Under the pieces are notes generated by a model. That model ran no database searches. It was given only the letters and a program-made list of their open reading frames with translations, and was not told the DNA's origin. This document shows positions 35,430 to 46,429 of a stretch of 64,000 nucleotides of DNA, one piece after another. Position 1 is the stretch's first letter, and the number at the start of each line of letters is the position of its first letter. This stretch comes from Corallium rubrum. Its lineage: Eukaryota; Cnidaria; Anthozoa; Scleralcyonacea; Coralliidae. The DNA lies in NCBI GenBank assembly GCA_964035015.1, contig OZ036015.1, positions 7,156,766 through 7,220,765 of the forward strand. The letters are read 5' to 3'. The translations under genes were made by a program, and so were the position numbers.

Positions 35430-36805
35430 TTTAACAGGGAGCCCATGTCACCGAAGTGTTTTTCAATGGGACCCTGTGTAACATAAATGAAGTAAGTAAA
35501 TACAAGTCAATTCAACATGTAATGTAAACAAACGCTAACGGCTTTTCAATTTTGATTGTATACAATAGCTGTCGTTGCCACAGTCTAGATCAAATTCTTC
35601 AAACCAAAGATTTATCTCTCGAGTTTCGACACGCGAGATTCCTTTCGCAGTTTTTCCAGTTAGTTATTCTACTACTCCGTAAATGAACATTTAATGTTAG
35701 TTTATAGTTGTTTGAATTTAATCCTGCTTTAATTCAATGCGTTTTTGTGCAACCAATTTTTAACTTTGACGGCCCGAGGTAGGAGGCCGTATTTACAGTA
35801 CTTTGACACACTAAATCTATATTTGACGATCGAGTTGTCAAAGTTCTAATGTCGTATTTATGTAGTTTGCAGCAAAATTTGATGTATACCTCACGGCGGT
35901 TGTTGTCTGTAAACTTGCCTTTCATAACAAAACAATTTGGCAACAACATGCGCGCGTTTGATACATGTAATAACTGATAATAGTTATTATGACCATGAGC
36001 ACTGTCTGAGAAATATCCTGATAAACAATTAAACTTATTATTCGAAAATTCTGTCAATTTTCTTGTGAGCTAGCCTGGTGAGCTAGCCTGGTTAGCAGGA
36101 TGGCTCGATTTCTTTTTAAACATCCTTAATAATAATCCGCCGGTATACGAACAAGGTATTAGCAGTATCTGAGTGGCTTCTTGTTACATATGCTTCTATA
36201 GAAACATAAATACAGCTCTTTGAACTGAATCGGCATAACTGCAGGACTTCAATCTATATGTAATAAAGAAACTATAATTTTTTTCCCGTTATACCTTATC
36301 ATGTTTTAATTATGATTTTAGACTATAACCATGTAATAATTTTGGTATAGGATTTATAGACGATAAATTTAACATGACGAATTAAATCTTCTTTCGAACT
36401 TCTCTAAAATTATAATTTTAGTAAAACTAAATAAATAACTCTACGTAATATTTTTATTTCTTCTGGCCTCTCAGAAACATTTTGTAGAACCTATTTTTTT
36501 ATTTAGTTTTATTAACCCAATCTAGAATAAAAGGGGGGGGGGGGGGAGGGGAGTGCCGGAAGCGAATTGATTTAAACCTTTGTAACTTTTTGAATATTTA
36601 AAATACGTACACGAAATTTTCTGACGTTTTATAACTAGTTTTGCGGAACACATTTCTGTGTCAAAAGAATGATTACACTGATTAGCATTTTCGTTTTTCA
36701 TGACGTGTATGGCAAAAATTTCTAAATTCGTTATTTTGGGTTTGGTTTTTTTTTGAGTATTTGATAAACTTTAGTATTTTTATATAATTCCATAAATTTT
36801 GTGTT
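35430..36805. other. intergenic, no gene supported
   Basis: A 107-codon minus frame (35734-36057) has ordinary amino-acid composition but no recognised domain or splice sites. A poly-G run lies at ~36532-36546. Confidence 0.35.
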
Positions 36806-36806
36806 A

Positions 36807-38016
36807 TCCCCGAGCCGGGAGTAGGGCCGAAGGCCCGGAGCACGGTGAGGGTGCTAAGCTCGACACGCGTGGAGTCCATTTTACACGCCTGTAGAAAAAG
36901 CAAGCGAGACGAAAATCTGGAAATAGTTTATACATATACGTCGTAGGGTGTCACGCGGTAAAAATAATTGGACACTGATGACTGATGACTAGCTTTGAAG
37001 TTAACTTATAGCTAATATTTCCATATTTTGCGAAACAAAATGGTTTCAAATGGTTTCGTTTGAAACTGGAAGAAGCAAAACAACGAATAAAAGAAGGATA
37101 CAAACAGCCGGTTAAATATATCTTGAAGAGAAACCAGAAAACCTGAAGAAACCAAACGCCATATGGTAAACAAAAACTCGATCTGAATTGCAGTGTTTGT
37201 GGTCACAGTCAGGTCACTCAGTGGTCTCAAAATAATTTTAAAGTTGACGGTAGGGCATTTGTATTTATTTGTTTTGCTGACTGGGTTCAGCACTTATTCA
37301 TTAATATATTCTGTAAACGCCAAGAACGGCAAGACGTTTAAATAGAAACCCTTTTAGACACTCGTAAGTTCATACTGTAAACCTAATCTAGCAACTATCA
37401 TATACCTTGTTCTTATGTTATTTTCAAGTTTTTGCTTTAACTATTAAGCAGTATACAGCTTCACGTTTTCGTGCTTACCCTTTGCTACTGTGGGCGTGAT
37501 GTTTTTCATTGACTTAATTGCAATAACTTATATAATACTCATAGGCTTTGTCCAAATTTTTTGTCCAGTATTATACAGACTGAAAGGTTGTCTGTTGTTT
37601 TTATCTCTTATTATAAATGTAGTTTTTGAGCTGTTAACTTTTAACTCTTTCTTGTCCGAATCGGTCTTTAGTATTTTATTCTGGCTAACGCCAGACGATT
37701 TTATTCACCTCTGGGGAAGCCCCCGGACAGGAATGAGTTAATCCTGCTTTGAAAAACTTAATTAAAGTAATTCCTTTGGAAACCTCCTAAATGACTAAAA
37801 ACAATATATTTTTACAACCAGAGTTTAATATGAAATCTGCAAGTTTTGCTTTGATATGTTTAACTTTCATTTTTAGTCATCCTAATCATAAATTCTGTAA
37901 TTATCCTGAGGAATATCATTTGTTTGTGCTTATCATAATTGGAAGGTAGGGTAGGTGGGTGTATTTCAAAAGCATATAAAAGCAGGCGAGGGGTTGTTGC
38001 ATTTATGTATTTCTAG
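36807..38016 (+). mobile_element. Helitron-type non-autonomous element, copy 2
   Basis: Begins TCCCCGAGCCGGGAG after an A and ends TATGTATTTCTAG before a T, like copy 1 but on the opposite strand. Interior blocks match copy 1 in order: GTGTCACGCGGTAA, CAGTGTTTGTGGTCAC, GCTTCACGTTTTCGTGC, TTTGATATGTTTAACTTTCA. It is longer (1210 bp), partly because a short MITE sits inside at 37641-37741. No coding capacity. Confidence 0.88.
37641..37741. mobile_element. short AACTCTTTCNTGTCC MITE, copy 2, nested in Helitron copy 2
   Basis: Bounded by TTAACTCTTTCTTGTCCG and GGACAGGAATGAGTTAA. TTAA lies at both ends. It resembles a repeat I associate with stony-coral genomes (inference). Confidence 0.65.
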
Positions 38017-38019
38017 TTT

Positions 38020-38930
38020 AAGTTCATATAACGACGTCACAGATTGAATATGGCGCAATCCAAGATGGCCGATCAATGTCGAAATACAGTAACGTCATCA
38101 ATTTAATAATTACAAAATAATGTTTTTAAAGTTACTGGTGCTGATAGGATACTTCAAATAATGTCTGAAGTTGGAAAATAAAACAATAGAGTTTGATAAA
38201 TAAATATAACATTCACTTTCTTATTACAACAACTACCTCAAAGGCCATAAACAAAGAAATACAGCTAATTCTTTCTAAATTTTCAAGTTTTATAGTTTTA
38301 TCTACTTGCTACTGGCTCTAATTACAGTAACTATGAAAAAAAGTTGGTTTGAGAGTTTTTCTTGTCTATTATTTAGCTTTATTTCACTTTGTTGTATTTT
38401 TAGGTAAACGTCAGCAATGACTTCATAGACATGTAATATCTGAGGTAATACCAATAAAAATTAAAGTATTTTTAAATGTTCTGCTAACTTACCAAGGTTC
38501 ACTTTGATAGCATAAACACTTTTTGAGATATTGACCGTGGGCACTTTCCGTCTCTCCCACAACCACAGAAGATAAAAAAAAAGTGCAACTAGGTAGGTAT
38601 AAAATTTTGTAAATATATCGTTTTTAGAGCGAATGCGTTGTAGAAGCCATAAATTCATCATGTTGGATTTATCGTCTATAAGATATTAGGCCTCTTTCCT
38701 TGTTTATAAAAAAAGATAACTCAAAAATGTCAATTTATTCTGTTATGCGATTCGTCAAATACATTTTCTCAAACGAGCAGATTTATGATTGTTTACTGTT
38801 ATTTATAACTCAATCATACAAATATGCAAAATATTTAGGGTTTCAAGAAAACTTTGATATGTTTCTTAACTTGTACCAAAATAATTGCCGTTAAAAAAAT
38901 ATATCACCGTTTAGGCAAATCTTGAGTTAT
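38020..38930. other. intergenic, no gene supported
   Basis: At 38026-38100 there is a promoter-like cluster: CGACGTCACA, CCAAGATGGCCGAT (YY1-type) and AACGTCATC, with no gene attached that I can see. The 64-66-codon frames at 38461 and 38700 are unsupported. Confidence 0.35.
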
Positions 38931-38934
38931 ATGT

Positions 38935-39770
38935 ACTCTGCTTGTTATTTACTTTTGAAAAATCTCCGCTTTTCTTAACTAAAGATTGTGCTCTTCGTTT
39001 TTATAACTCATGCATTCATGCCAATATTATTTACTGCTCTGTCACTTGGGGTAATTGTTCCAAAACACTTTTGCAAAGAATTCTTCGCCTTCAAAAGCGT
39101 GCAGCACGCATTATCTTAGATGCTGAGTATTCTACTCCTTCTGTTCTCCTTTTTTCCCAGCTTAAGTGGATTCCAATTTTTGATCTAATTAAGTTTAGAA
39201 AGCTGCTTCTACTATTAAATATACTAATCAACCCTAATGCTCCAACGTCTTTTAAATTTATGTGCAATTTCTTATCTGCCACTCGACAACACGCTCGTAC
39301 TTGAGCCTGCTTATATGACCTAAAGCTTCCTTACCCGCGTACTAATTCTGGTAAACGAACATTTCTCTACAGCGCCTCAATTCTCTTTAACGCCTTAGAT
39401 AATGATTGCAAACAGCTTGCCATGTCACCTGCATGTACTTCTGATGCTTTCACATTAAGATTAACTACTACTAAACGCAAACTCAGAAATTACTTTCTTC
39501 ATAAACTTACCTGTATTAACCATCTGGAAGACCTTTTTTGCGTCAATTGTAATTTTTTATTGAATTGTAAATGTGTTTCTACTTGACTAGTTTATCACTT
39601 GACATGATTTCCATATATAGTGTATTAGTTATGTCTGTTGTATTTGTAAATATTGTAATATTGTGAGGGCCGTATGTTAGATAACCTTTACGGTTAATAC
39701 GTCTTTTCCCTCGTAAAATAAAGTTTTATTCTATTCTATTCTATTCTATTCTATTCTATTCTATTCTATT
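38935..39770 (+). mobile_element. 5'-truncated LINE with (TTCTA)n tail
   Basis: The 3' end of a CR1/L2-type LINE: the coding C-terminus, a short 3' UTR ending AATAAAGTTTTATTCTATTC, then about nine TTCTA units. A short tandem-repeat tail in place of poly(A) is typical of that superfamily. Confidence 0.8.
38942..39586 (+). pseudogene. LINE RT C-terminal region (broken)
   Basis: Post-RT region: CALRFYNSCIHANIIYCSVT, WGNCSKTLLQRILRLQKRAA, RIILDAEYSTPSVLLFSQLK, WIPIFDLIKFRKL. An in-frame TGA at 39302-39304 interrupts it, and the same frame continues (DLKLPYPRTNSGKRTFLYSA, ...KLRNYFLHKLTC) to a natural stop at 39584-39586. The catalytic core lies upstream and is absent. Confidence 0.8.
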
Positions 39771-40029
39771 GCGCAAGCGCGCAACCATCTTCCCCAAAAT
39801 TTCTGGTAATGACCAATCACTTATAGACATGTTGGCACTGCCTATGTATTTATTAGTAAATGTAACGATCACACCAAATGATCGTGGTCTCTGTTTTAGT
39901 AATATTAAGACTCAGTTTATTTTATTTCAAACATTGGAAATTTATTTTTTTTTGGTTTTCATTACTACTTATTTAAAAAAATTTATCCTGCAATCGATTT
40001 GCCAGTACAATCAACATGCACTCCAACAG

Positions 40030-40230
40030 TCGTTATAATGTTGTTGAAAAGATCTCATGTTATAGGTAGAATACTCTAAGAAGTAAAGCGTTAAAGATAC
40101 ATGTAACTTTCATTCATTGTCTTCTATTTTCTCCTTGCTCCAACAGCAACGAAAGTGCGCACGCGCGAACGCTGACATGCCATCCCAAGATTGCGGGCTC
40201 AGAGATAACTATCGACATCTTCCTTTCTCA
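40030..40230 (+). repeat. dispersed repeat, copy related to 50.15 kb
   Basis: Shares with 50145-50310 the blocks GATCTCATGTTAT, GGTAGAATAC, TCTATTTTCTCCTTGCTCCA and AAAGTGCGCACGCGCGAACG. Confidence 0.65.
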
Positions 40231-40490
40231 CAAGAGAAGTAAAACTAAAACGAACGAAAATAACTTTAACCTATGCTTATGCTTTTTGTTGTTCCTTTGA
40301 TGCAGATGTTGATAAAAAATAAAGTGCGCACGCACGAACGCTCACATGCCATCCCAAGATTGCGGGCAAAGAGATAACTATCGACATCTTCCTTTCTCAC
40401 AAGAGAAGTAAAACTAAAACGAATGAAAATAACTTAAACCTATGCTTATGTTTTTTTGTTGTTCCTTTGATGCAGCTGTTGATAAAAAAT
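40152..40490 (+). repeat. 169-bp tandem duplication
   Basis: Two nearly identical units starting AAAGTGCGCACGC at 40152 and 40321, each ending ...GATGCAG.TGTTGATAAAAAAT. Confidence 0.85.
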
Positions 40491-40773
40491 ATTTTTATCA
40501 ATTATTTCAAAAACTCATTAATAATTCATGAGGAAAACACAAAAAAGAATCATGACCGTATCGTGTCTTTATATGTGATAAAGATACCTCCTGCTTAACA
40601 TAAACTTTAGCTTTGATTTTCTCGGCTTAGACAAGGTAATTAATCAAACTTACTACGCCAATGAACGTACCAAGTGGTTCGTTTTTGAAGCCGTTCAATA
40701 AACTCGCAGTTTGTGTTTTATCAGATATCTGCTCGTTTAATAAACAGTACATCGTCATTAACGCGTCCGTATG

Positions 40774-40774
<1 letters not shown>

Positions 40775-40828
<54 letters not shown>
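40775..40828. repeat. (TA)n microsatellite at the PLE-2 3' end
   Basis: About 27 TA units, directly adjoining the hammerhead at 40829. Confidence 0.95.
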
Positions 40829-40829
<1 letters not shown>

Positions 40830-40874
40830 CTACAGACGGTACCGTTTCGGCCTTTTGGGCCTCATCAGTGTAGT
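40829..40874 (-). ncRNA. type I hammerhead ribozyme, PLE-2 3' end
   Basis: On minus: stem I ACTACA/TGTAGT (6 bp), core CTGATGA, stem II GGCC-CAAAA-GGCC, GAAA, minimal stem III as the palindrome ACGGTACCGT, then cleavage-site C. Every conserved core nucleotide is present. Very short stem III suggests cleavage as a dimer, as described for PLE-associated hammerheads. Confidence 0.88.
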
Positions 40875-40989
40875 GCTGATGAGCAGGATGAAGGTAACTG
40901 CTATTTACAGTCACCTTTGGTGCCTCACAAATTGTGGGACATCGAAACCATGCCAGAGCGCTCAAACTGCAATTTTCATTCAATATTCA

Positions 40990-42752
40990 TTAGATTTGTC
41001 GAAACTCTTGCCGGATTTTGGGGCATGAAGAAGGAAAAAAGTCATTTAGGTGTTCAACAAACCTGTCACCTAAACGTCTTCCAGTTTCTCCGATGTAAAG
41101 CATGGGACATTTACTGCAAGAGATACAGTAAATGAGGTTGGAGGAAGTGCAAGTGAAACTGTGGGTTATGTTGAACCTACATTTTGGAGCCGAAATTGAA
41201 ATTGAGGAGTCTAAATATTTACAGGTGTTGCACCTACCACGACAGCAAGAGCTGGTGCCAACATGTGATACCAAGGCTTGCTGCAGTGAGCTGTTAACAA
41301 CGTTTTCCCGGATGTTTTTGCTATGCCGAAAAGATACTAGGGGTTTCTCAGAGAAAATGGAAGATGTTTCTGGGTCATTTTTAATCAGGTCGAAATTGCG
41401 GTTAATGATGTCCCTTCCTTTGAAATTGAAGGGATGAAAAGTGAGAACTTGAGGTACTTTTTCATTAGAAATGGTAGCCAAAGGTTCGCTTAAGGTGTCT
41501 GAACGGGAAATGTTGGAGACCTTGTGTAAGGCAGTGTCTAAGAGGTGGGAAGGATAACCGCGATTAACAAAAAAGTTTCTCATTTCCAAACATTTGGCAT
41601 TGAAGTCGTCATCTTCCCTGCAGAGGCGGCGAAGACGAAGAAATTGAGAGAAAAGAATGGAAGTTTTGGTGTGTTTAGGATGATGAGAGGAGAAGAGGAG
41701 GTAGCTATGAGAGTCAGTGGTCTTGTAAAAGACAGAAGTGCTCAGCTTATTACCATTAATGGAGACGAGAATATCTAAGAACGACACACTAGTCTAACTG
41801 ATCTCCCATGTGAACTGGAGTGCTGGGTGGAAGTCATTAACATAGTTAATGAAGCAAACCAGGTCAGCGCGCGAACATGATGCAGTGCTCAAGCAATCAT
41901 CAATGAACCGACCATAGTAGTCAGGTAGGAAACCAGTGTATTGTTCAAAGATTTGTTTTTCCACATAACCAACAAATAAGTTGGCATAGTTAGGGCCCAT
42001 TTTGGTACCCATGGCTACACCACTAACTTGTTGGTAATGCTCACCATCAAATGAAAAATTGTTGAGGGTGAGCACTAACTCGGCCAGGCGTAACAAAGTA
42101 GTGGTCGATGGCTCCCGAGTTGTGCGTTGATCAAAGAAATATTTAAGTGCTTGAAGACCATCGTGATGCGGGATGACAGTGTAGAGTGATTTAACATCCA
42201 TGGTGAAGATGAAATGATGTGAACCCTGAAAACTAATGTGGTCACAAATTTTCAGAGCATGTTTGGTGTCCTTGATGTAAGAAGGTAAATTCTTAACCAA
42301 GGGTGCCATGATGTGGTCAAGGTAGGATGAAATGGCTTGGGTAGGGCAACCACAAGCAGACACTATAGGTCTACCTGGGTTGTTGGGTTTGTGAATTTTG
42401 GGAAGGAAGTACATGACAGGTGTGCGTGGAGTGGTGGCTAGGAGATTGCTTGCTGTATCAGGCAATTCCCCAGTGGTGATGAGGTTGTTGATGGTGGATC
42501 GAATGGTGGTGTTGCGTTGGGATGTCAAATCACCATCAACTCTGCTGTAAAAAGCAGTGTCGTTTAGTTGCCTTTGAGCCTCTTCGCGGTACAAATCAGC
42601 TCTCCAGACAACCAAAGCACCACCTTTGTCAGCAGGTTTGATGACACTATCATTCCGGCTACGCAATGATTTTAAAGCACTTAATTCACTAGAGCTGAGA
42701 TTAGATGGCCTTTTGGGCCTAAAAGGTGGGAGCTGATCTATATCATGGTCGA

Positions 42753-42755
<3 letters not shown>
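40990..42755 (-). pseudogene. PLE-2 reverse transcriptase / GIY-YIG endonuclease (one stop)
   Basis: The open frame from the TA junction starts NVDHDIDQLPPFRPKRP. Motifs in order: RT0 VIKPADKGGALVVW; YFLPKIHK; motif A FTMDVKSLYT; motif B SGVAMGTKMGPNYANLF; motif C GRFIDDC; FTWEIS, then a single in-frame TAG (41794-41796) followed in the same frame by SFLDILVSI. The C-terminus has a Cys motif SCCRGRCNTCKY and the nuclease LIYCISCSKCPMLYIGETGR with RFVEHL. Apart from that stop and the missing N-terminus it is open, so it is relatively young. The extra Cys motif before the nuclease suggests the Neptune group. Confidence 0.87.

Positions 42756-42757
<2 letters not shown>

Positions 42758-42811
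<54 letters not shown>
42758..42811. repeat. (TA)n microsatellite between PLE-2 and PLE-3
   Basis: About 27 TA units. PLE-2's truncated 5' end meets its left side and PLE-3's 3' end its right side. Confidence 0.95.
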
Positions 42812-42813
<2 letters not shown>

Positions 42814-42828
42814 ATTTAAAAAATGAAC

Positions 42829-42871
42829 GTTGCTACTCCGAGTTTCACGCGTTAAGCGATCATCAGGCAAC
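42829..42871 (-). ncRNA. hammerhead ribozyme, PLE-3 left copy
   Basis: On minus: stem I GTTGC/GCAAC, core CTGATGA, T, stem II CGC-TTAAC-GCG, T, GAAA, stem III ACT-CGG-AGT, then A. The core is complete. The closing pair of stem II is T.T where G-C is usual. Confidence 0.75.
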
Positions 42872-42899
42872 TGAAAAAGTTTCACTATAACTTCTGTTT

Positions 42900-43338
42900 A
42901 TATTGCGTGGCACGCGTGAGATCGCGGCACACGTGACATCGCCGCACGCGCGAGATTGCGTGGGATAAGTTCGAGAGATTGTTCCCGGATGTGCATCACT
43001 GTTCCTAGGGCGGCGGACGTTCCTAGCATAAAATTTATTTTCATGCCGGAATTTTGAAATTAGCTCCGATCGTTTGTTGAGCAGGTTCGCCTTATTAGCT
43101 TTCAGAATAACCAGCTTTTCTTCCAGGCACAGATTACAGCGCCTTGCTCCACTTGTGTAAGGGGCGGCGCGTTTTACAATAGACCAATTTACGTGGAACG
43201 GTTTCCCTTTTGATTTTAAGTTCCAAACGTACTTTGATAGTTCAGTTTCATTCTTGTATTTCTCGTCATGGAAAGATTTCTGGTGGTTGTTGAAGCGTTG
43301 CTTGAAGTTGTTGGCTGTCATTCCTATGTATTGTTTTG
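42900..43338 (-). pseudogene. PLE-3 GIY-YIG endonuclease C-terminus, left copy
   Basis: Nuclease domain only: KQYIGMTANNFKQRFNNHQK, SFHDEKYKNETELSKYVWNL, then the zinc/EKL box SGARRCNLCLEEKLVILKAN and LLNKRSELISKFRHENKF. The RT is lost at the inversion point. The frame runs on into the 3' UTR because of the single-base indel near 43008. Confidence 0.8.
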
Positions 43339-43344
43339 TCTTGA

Positions 43345-43855
43345 AAGGAAACTGCATGGTTGCAGGAGTCATCTACAAAGCTGATGTCACGACAACAAAC
43401 GATGAAACAGACACAACAAAACAATACATAGGAATGACAGCCAACAACTTCAAGCAACGCTTCAACAACCACCAGAAATCTTTCCATGACGAAAAATACA
43501 AGAATGAAACTGAACTATCAAAGTACGTTTGGAACTTAAAATCAAAAGGGAAACCGTTCCACGTAAATTGGTCTATTGTAAAACGCGCCGCCCCTTACAC
43601 AAGTGGAGCAAGGCGCTGTAATCTGTGCCTGGAAGAAAAGCTGGTTATTCTGAAAGCTAATAAGGCGAACCTGCTCAACAAACGATCGGAGCTAATTTCA
43701 AAATGCCGGCATGAAAATAAATTTTATGCTAGGAACGTCCGCCGCCCAGGAACAGTGATGCACATCCGGGAACAATCTCTCGAACTTATCCCACGCAATC
43801 TCGCGCGTGCGGCGATGTCACGTGTGCCGCGATCTCACGCGTGCCACGCAATATA
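43345..43855 (+). pseudogene. PLE-3 GIY-YIG endonuclease C-terminus, right copy
   Basis: Same domain on plus, reaching slightly further upstream (NCMVAGVIYKADVTTTNDET, the strand before KQYIGMTANNF). ELISKCRHENKFYARNV keeps the conserved Cys that the left copy has lost (Phe). The frame ends at the natural-looking stop near 43856. No RT. Confidence 0.82.
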
Positions 43856-43882
43856 AACAGAAGTTATAGTGAAACTTTTTCA

Positions 43883-43925
43883 GTTGCCTGATGATCGCTT
43901 AACGCGTGAAACTCGGAGTAGCAAC
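43883..43925 (+). ncRNA. hammerhead ribozyme, PLE-3 right copy
   Basis: Identical to the left copy's ribozyme: GTTGC, CTGATGA, CGC-TTAAC-GCG, GAAA, ACTCGGAGT, A, GCAAC. Downstream the element continues ~90 bp through TATCGAGCACTCTG to the next (TA)n. Confidence 0.75.
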
Positions 43926-44009
43926 GTTCATTTTTTAAATAAAATCTATCTTGCTCTACCTTCAAAAGTATCGAGCACTCTGTGGTCTATTGTAAACGAC
44001 TACTTTAAC

Positions 44010-44012
<3 letters not shown>

Positions 44013-44075
<63 letters not shown>
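44013..44075. repeat. (TA)n microsatellite beyond the PLE-3 right copy
   Basis: About 30 TA units with a TG interruption. Confidence 0.95.
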
Positions 44076-44289
44076 TTTAGTCAAACTTTAGTTCAAAGTC
44101 TATCGATCAATGGGGCTCCTTTCTAACGCGTCGTGGTCTTGCTTATCTATCCGCTTGTGTCATGTTGTCTTTACGCTCATCTTCGGTCGTTAAATTTCCG
44201 TCTTTTTGTGATCCGATTTGACGTTGCTTGTCGTGTGACGTATATGTACTCGGTTTCTGTTTTACACCCAGTCCTTTCCTTCAATGATA

Positions 44290-44510
44290 TATCACCTGTC
44301 ACTGGCTCTAGCACCTACTGTTCCTCTTCTCCAGTCATACATTTTACCATTTGGATTGGTATTCCATATCTTGCAAAGTGCCCTTCGAGCTTGTTGATGA
44401 TCGCGGTGGTTAGGCGGTCAACTTCTATGAAGCCTGAGAAATAGTCGACAGTGGTTAGGTAATTTCTTCGATCTCGAAGAGGTCAATTCCAATCTTAATC
44501 TAAGAGGATT
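44290..44510 (-). pseudogene. Ty3/Gypsy integrase core fragment
   Basis: On minus, frames read IGIDLFEIE and, in a shifted frame, NYLTTVDYFSGFIEVDRLTT then INKLEGHFARYGIP. This is the first part of a retroviral-type integrase core (first catalytic Asp in VDYFS). It probably continues the element whose integrase zinc region ends at 46132, the two being parted by the LINE piece. Confidence 0.65.
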
Positions 44511-44514
44511 GTCC

Positions 44515-45175
44515 TTCCTCGTGTTGTTTTAGTGACTCTTTCTGGTCTTGTGATTTGTATTGTTGGCATAGATACGAAAGAACTGAGAAGGAGGAGCGCA
44601 ATGGTCAAGGCTGATTTGTGGATGATGTCGAAGTTAATGGGAAGCGGGGAAGTATCGAAAGAGACAGGCCGTAATTTTCAATTGTATATGCTTATCGAAG
44701 TTAATGTATGGGTGTGAGAGTTGGAGAATGAACGAGAAGGAGAAGAAGATGATCAACGCTGTGGAGTCATGTTATGCAAAGGTTGAAAGCAAACGTGAAA
44801 TGGACAGACATGCGGACAAATAAGTCGGTTTTTGAGCAGGTAGAAATGGAACAGGGTGATTTGCTGAAGAGAGTGATCCGAAGAAAGTTGACGTTTGTGG
44901 GACACATATCAAGGATGAACGACGATCGGCTGCTAAAGAGAGTGTGGGAGATAAGAGATGGTCACCGAGAAGTGAAAAGGGGGCGAAGGCGAACGGAGGT
45001 GGACGCGGAGGTGACGAAACTGTTTGGACACTACAAGGCTGTGACAGAGAGCGAGGGACAGAGAAAGATGGAGGGAAGACATCAGGAAGAGAGAGATGCC
45101 GGAACCTACGAGAATGGCATTAACAATGACGTTGCGGAGTTGACGGGGCAAACTCCAGGACTAAATGTAATTTAA
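44515..45175 (+). pseudogene. LINE RT C-terminal fragment
   Basis: DTKELRRRSAMVKADLWMMS, a frameshift near 44700, YGCESWRMNEKEKKMINAVE, then RLKANVKWTDMRTNKSVFEQ, RRKLTFVGHISRMNDDRLLK and EVKRGRRRTEVDAEVTKLF. The pattern (IxCRIxxAKxxF, YGCESW, WTDxxTNxxVxxx, RKLxFxGHIxR, GRRR) is that of the region after the RT in many LINEs. 5' part absent. Confidence 0.75.
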
Positions 45176-45179
45176 TTAA

Positions 45180-46130
45180 TTGTTGGTGCCGCATGACCAG
45201 AAATCTCTTAATCATTGTCCTGCCGCATGACCAGAAATCTCTGTCATTTGAGCCTGTGTAGAAACAGCGGCAGCACGCAACGTTCTATTTAGATGGTCAA
45301 CAAAAATTACTGAACACAGACTGAGAAATCGACAAAAGACGGAAAATACAACTATAATCAATTGCATTTTTTAGTTTGCAAAAGTCGAAGATGGTTGCGT
45401 GGCATATATTCAATACTTTTGCCAAAAACCAAATCTAACAAGTGGAGCCTTACCTTTCCCTTAGAATGATTTCTATTTGCATTCACAAACCCTATTAATT
45501 CCTATTAATCGCCTGTCACTGCCAACGAAATCCCAATGTTTGAAGTAAAATATGCAAGGATCGAGATGCGCTAGTAATTTTTCCAAAGTTGAACCATGAA
45601 ATACGGCTGATATTCTGTTCGCCTTCGAAAATTTAGTGATGTTTGTCGAAAACTTTCCTTTCCCTTTTGCTTATGATTTTGGTTCGTAGCGAAGAAAGTG
45701 CCTCAGAGTTTACTTGTAAAAACGATTTCCAGTTCTTAATTTTGTGTCGAATATAAGTTGTTCTTTCCTCTAAATTATGGCATGCCTGTAAACAGGTGCT
45801 AGATATTGGCCAAATTGCATTCGGCATGAGTCAGTCTACTTCAAAAGCACATAAAGATCCTGATTTGTCCATAGCAGCGTTTAAACTTGCTTGATTTCAC
45901 AGTGCTTATAGTCCTTTACAGGTTGTTTACATATATATGCATGCACGATTTAGGCAAATTCTAAAGAACTCAATGACCTGAATAATAAGAAACACTAGAG
46001 TACAATAGAATCAAACCCATTCGAATACATAATTATATTATTAGGCGAATTGCCGCTGACGGAGAGTACCGTCACAAATGACCTAAGTTTCTGGCGATGG
46101 GTTGTCGTACCTTTGTTGCATGCATGCCAG
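45180..46130. other. probable LINE 3' region and intergenic DNA
   Basis: A short direct repeat GCCGCATGACCAGAAATCTC (twice, 45188 and 45221) follows the LINE coding end. Nothing else supportable. Confidence 0.4.
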
Positions 46131-46131
46131 G

Positions 46132-46400
46132 CTAAAATACTGTATCACGGGAAAGTCTCAACATGATGTCATATCCTAGGTGCGCAGAGTGTAATCTCTG
46201 CTTTGTGATGTCTCGAAGCGATGCTGGAATGACTATTCTGTCCCCTTTAAAGATGATTCCATCTTGATGACCTAGGGTGTCTCTTACACCAAAATACGGC
46301 CTTAGTTTCTTTGGTGTCTTTCTTTTCTTCTGGCCAACCACCTTTAATAGTTAGTGTTCAGAAGTGATTGCATACATTCATATTTGAAGCAGCATCTTCC
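46132..46400 (-). pseudogene. Ty3/Gypsy integrase N-terminal (zinc) region
   Basis: KLRPYFGVRDTLGHQDGIIF, KGDRIVIPASLRDITKQRLH, SAHLGYDIMLRLSRDTVF: the H..H half of the HHCC integrase domain with the preceding tether. It follows the RNase H remnant and is cut at 46132. Confidence 0.75.
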
Positions 46401-46429
46401 TCTTCCTTGATTTACTCATCTGGCACTCC

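Larger units (their letters stand above)
40829..42757 (-). mobile_element. Neptune-like PLE (PLE-2), 5'-truncated, between two (TA)n tracts
   Basis: The coding region (42755 down to 40990), a short 3' UTR and a terminal hammerhead ribozyme, bounded on both sides by long TA arrays. The N-terminal ~200 residues expected of a PLE are missing at the TA junction. Confidence 0.85.
42812..43945. mobile_element. PLE-3 head-to-head inverted dimer (two truncated copies)
   Basis: The left arm (about 42812-43338, minus) and right arm (43417-43945, plus) are inverse copies of the GIY-YIG end, 3' UTR and hammerhead. I see only two differences by eye: GAATTTTG/CAAAATG near 43050 and one indel at CGCCC(T)AGGAAC. 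A 78-bp spacer (43339-43416) contains coding sequence belonging to the right copy. 5' ends face inward, hammerheads outward. Confidence 0.9.

Noticed and set aside
35167-35481. Poly-Asn protein
   Set aside because: Translation of an (AAT)n microsatellite.
35734-36057. 107-codon minus frame as a host exon
   Set aside because: Reasonable composition but no domain, splice sites or neighbouring exon.
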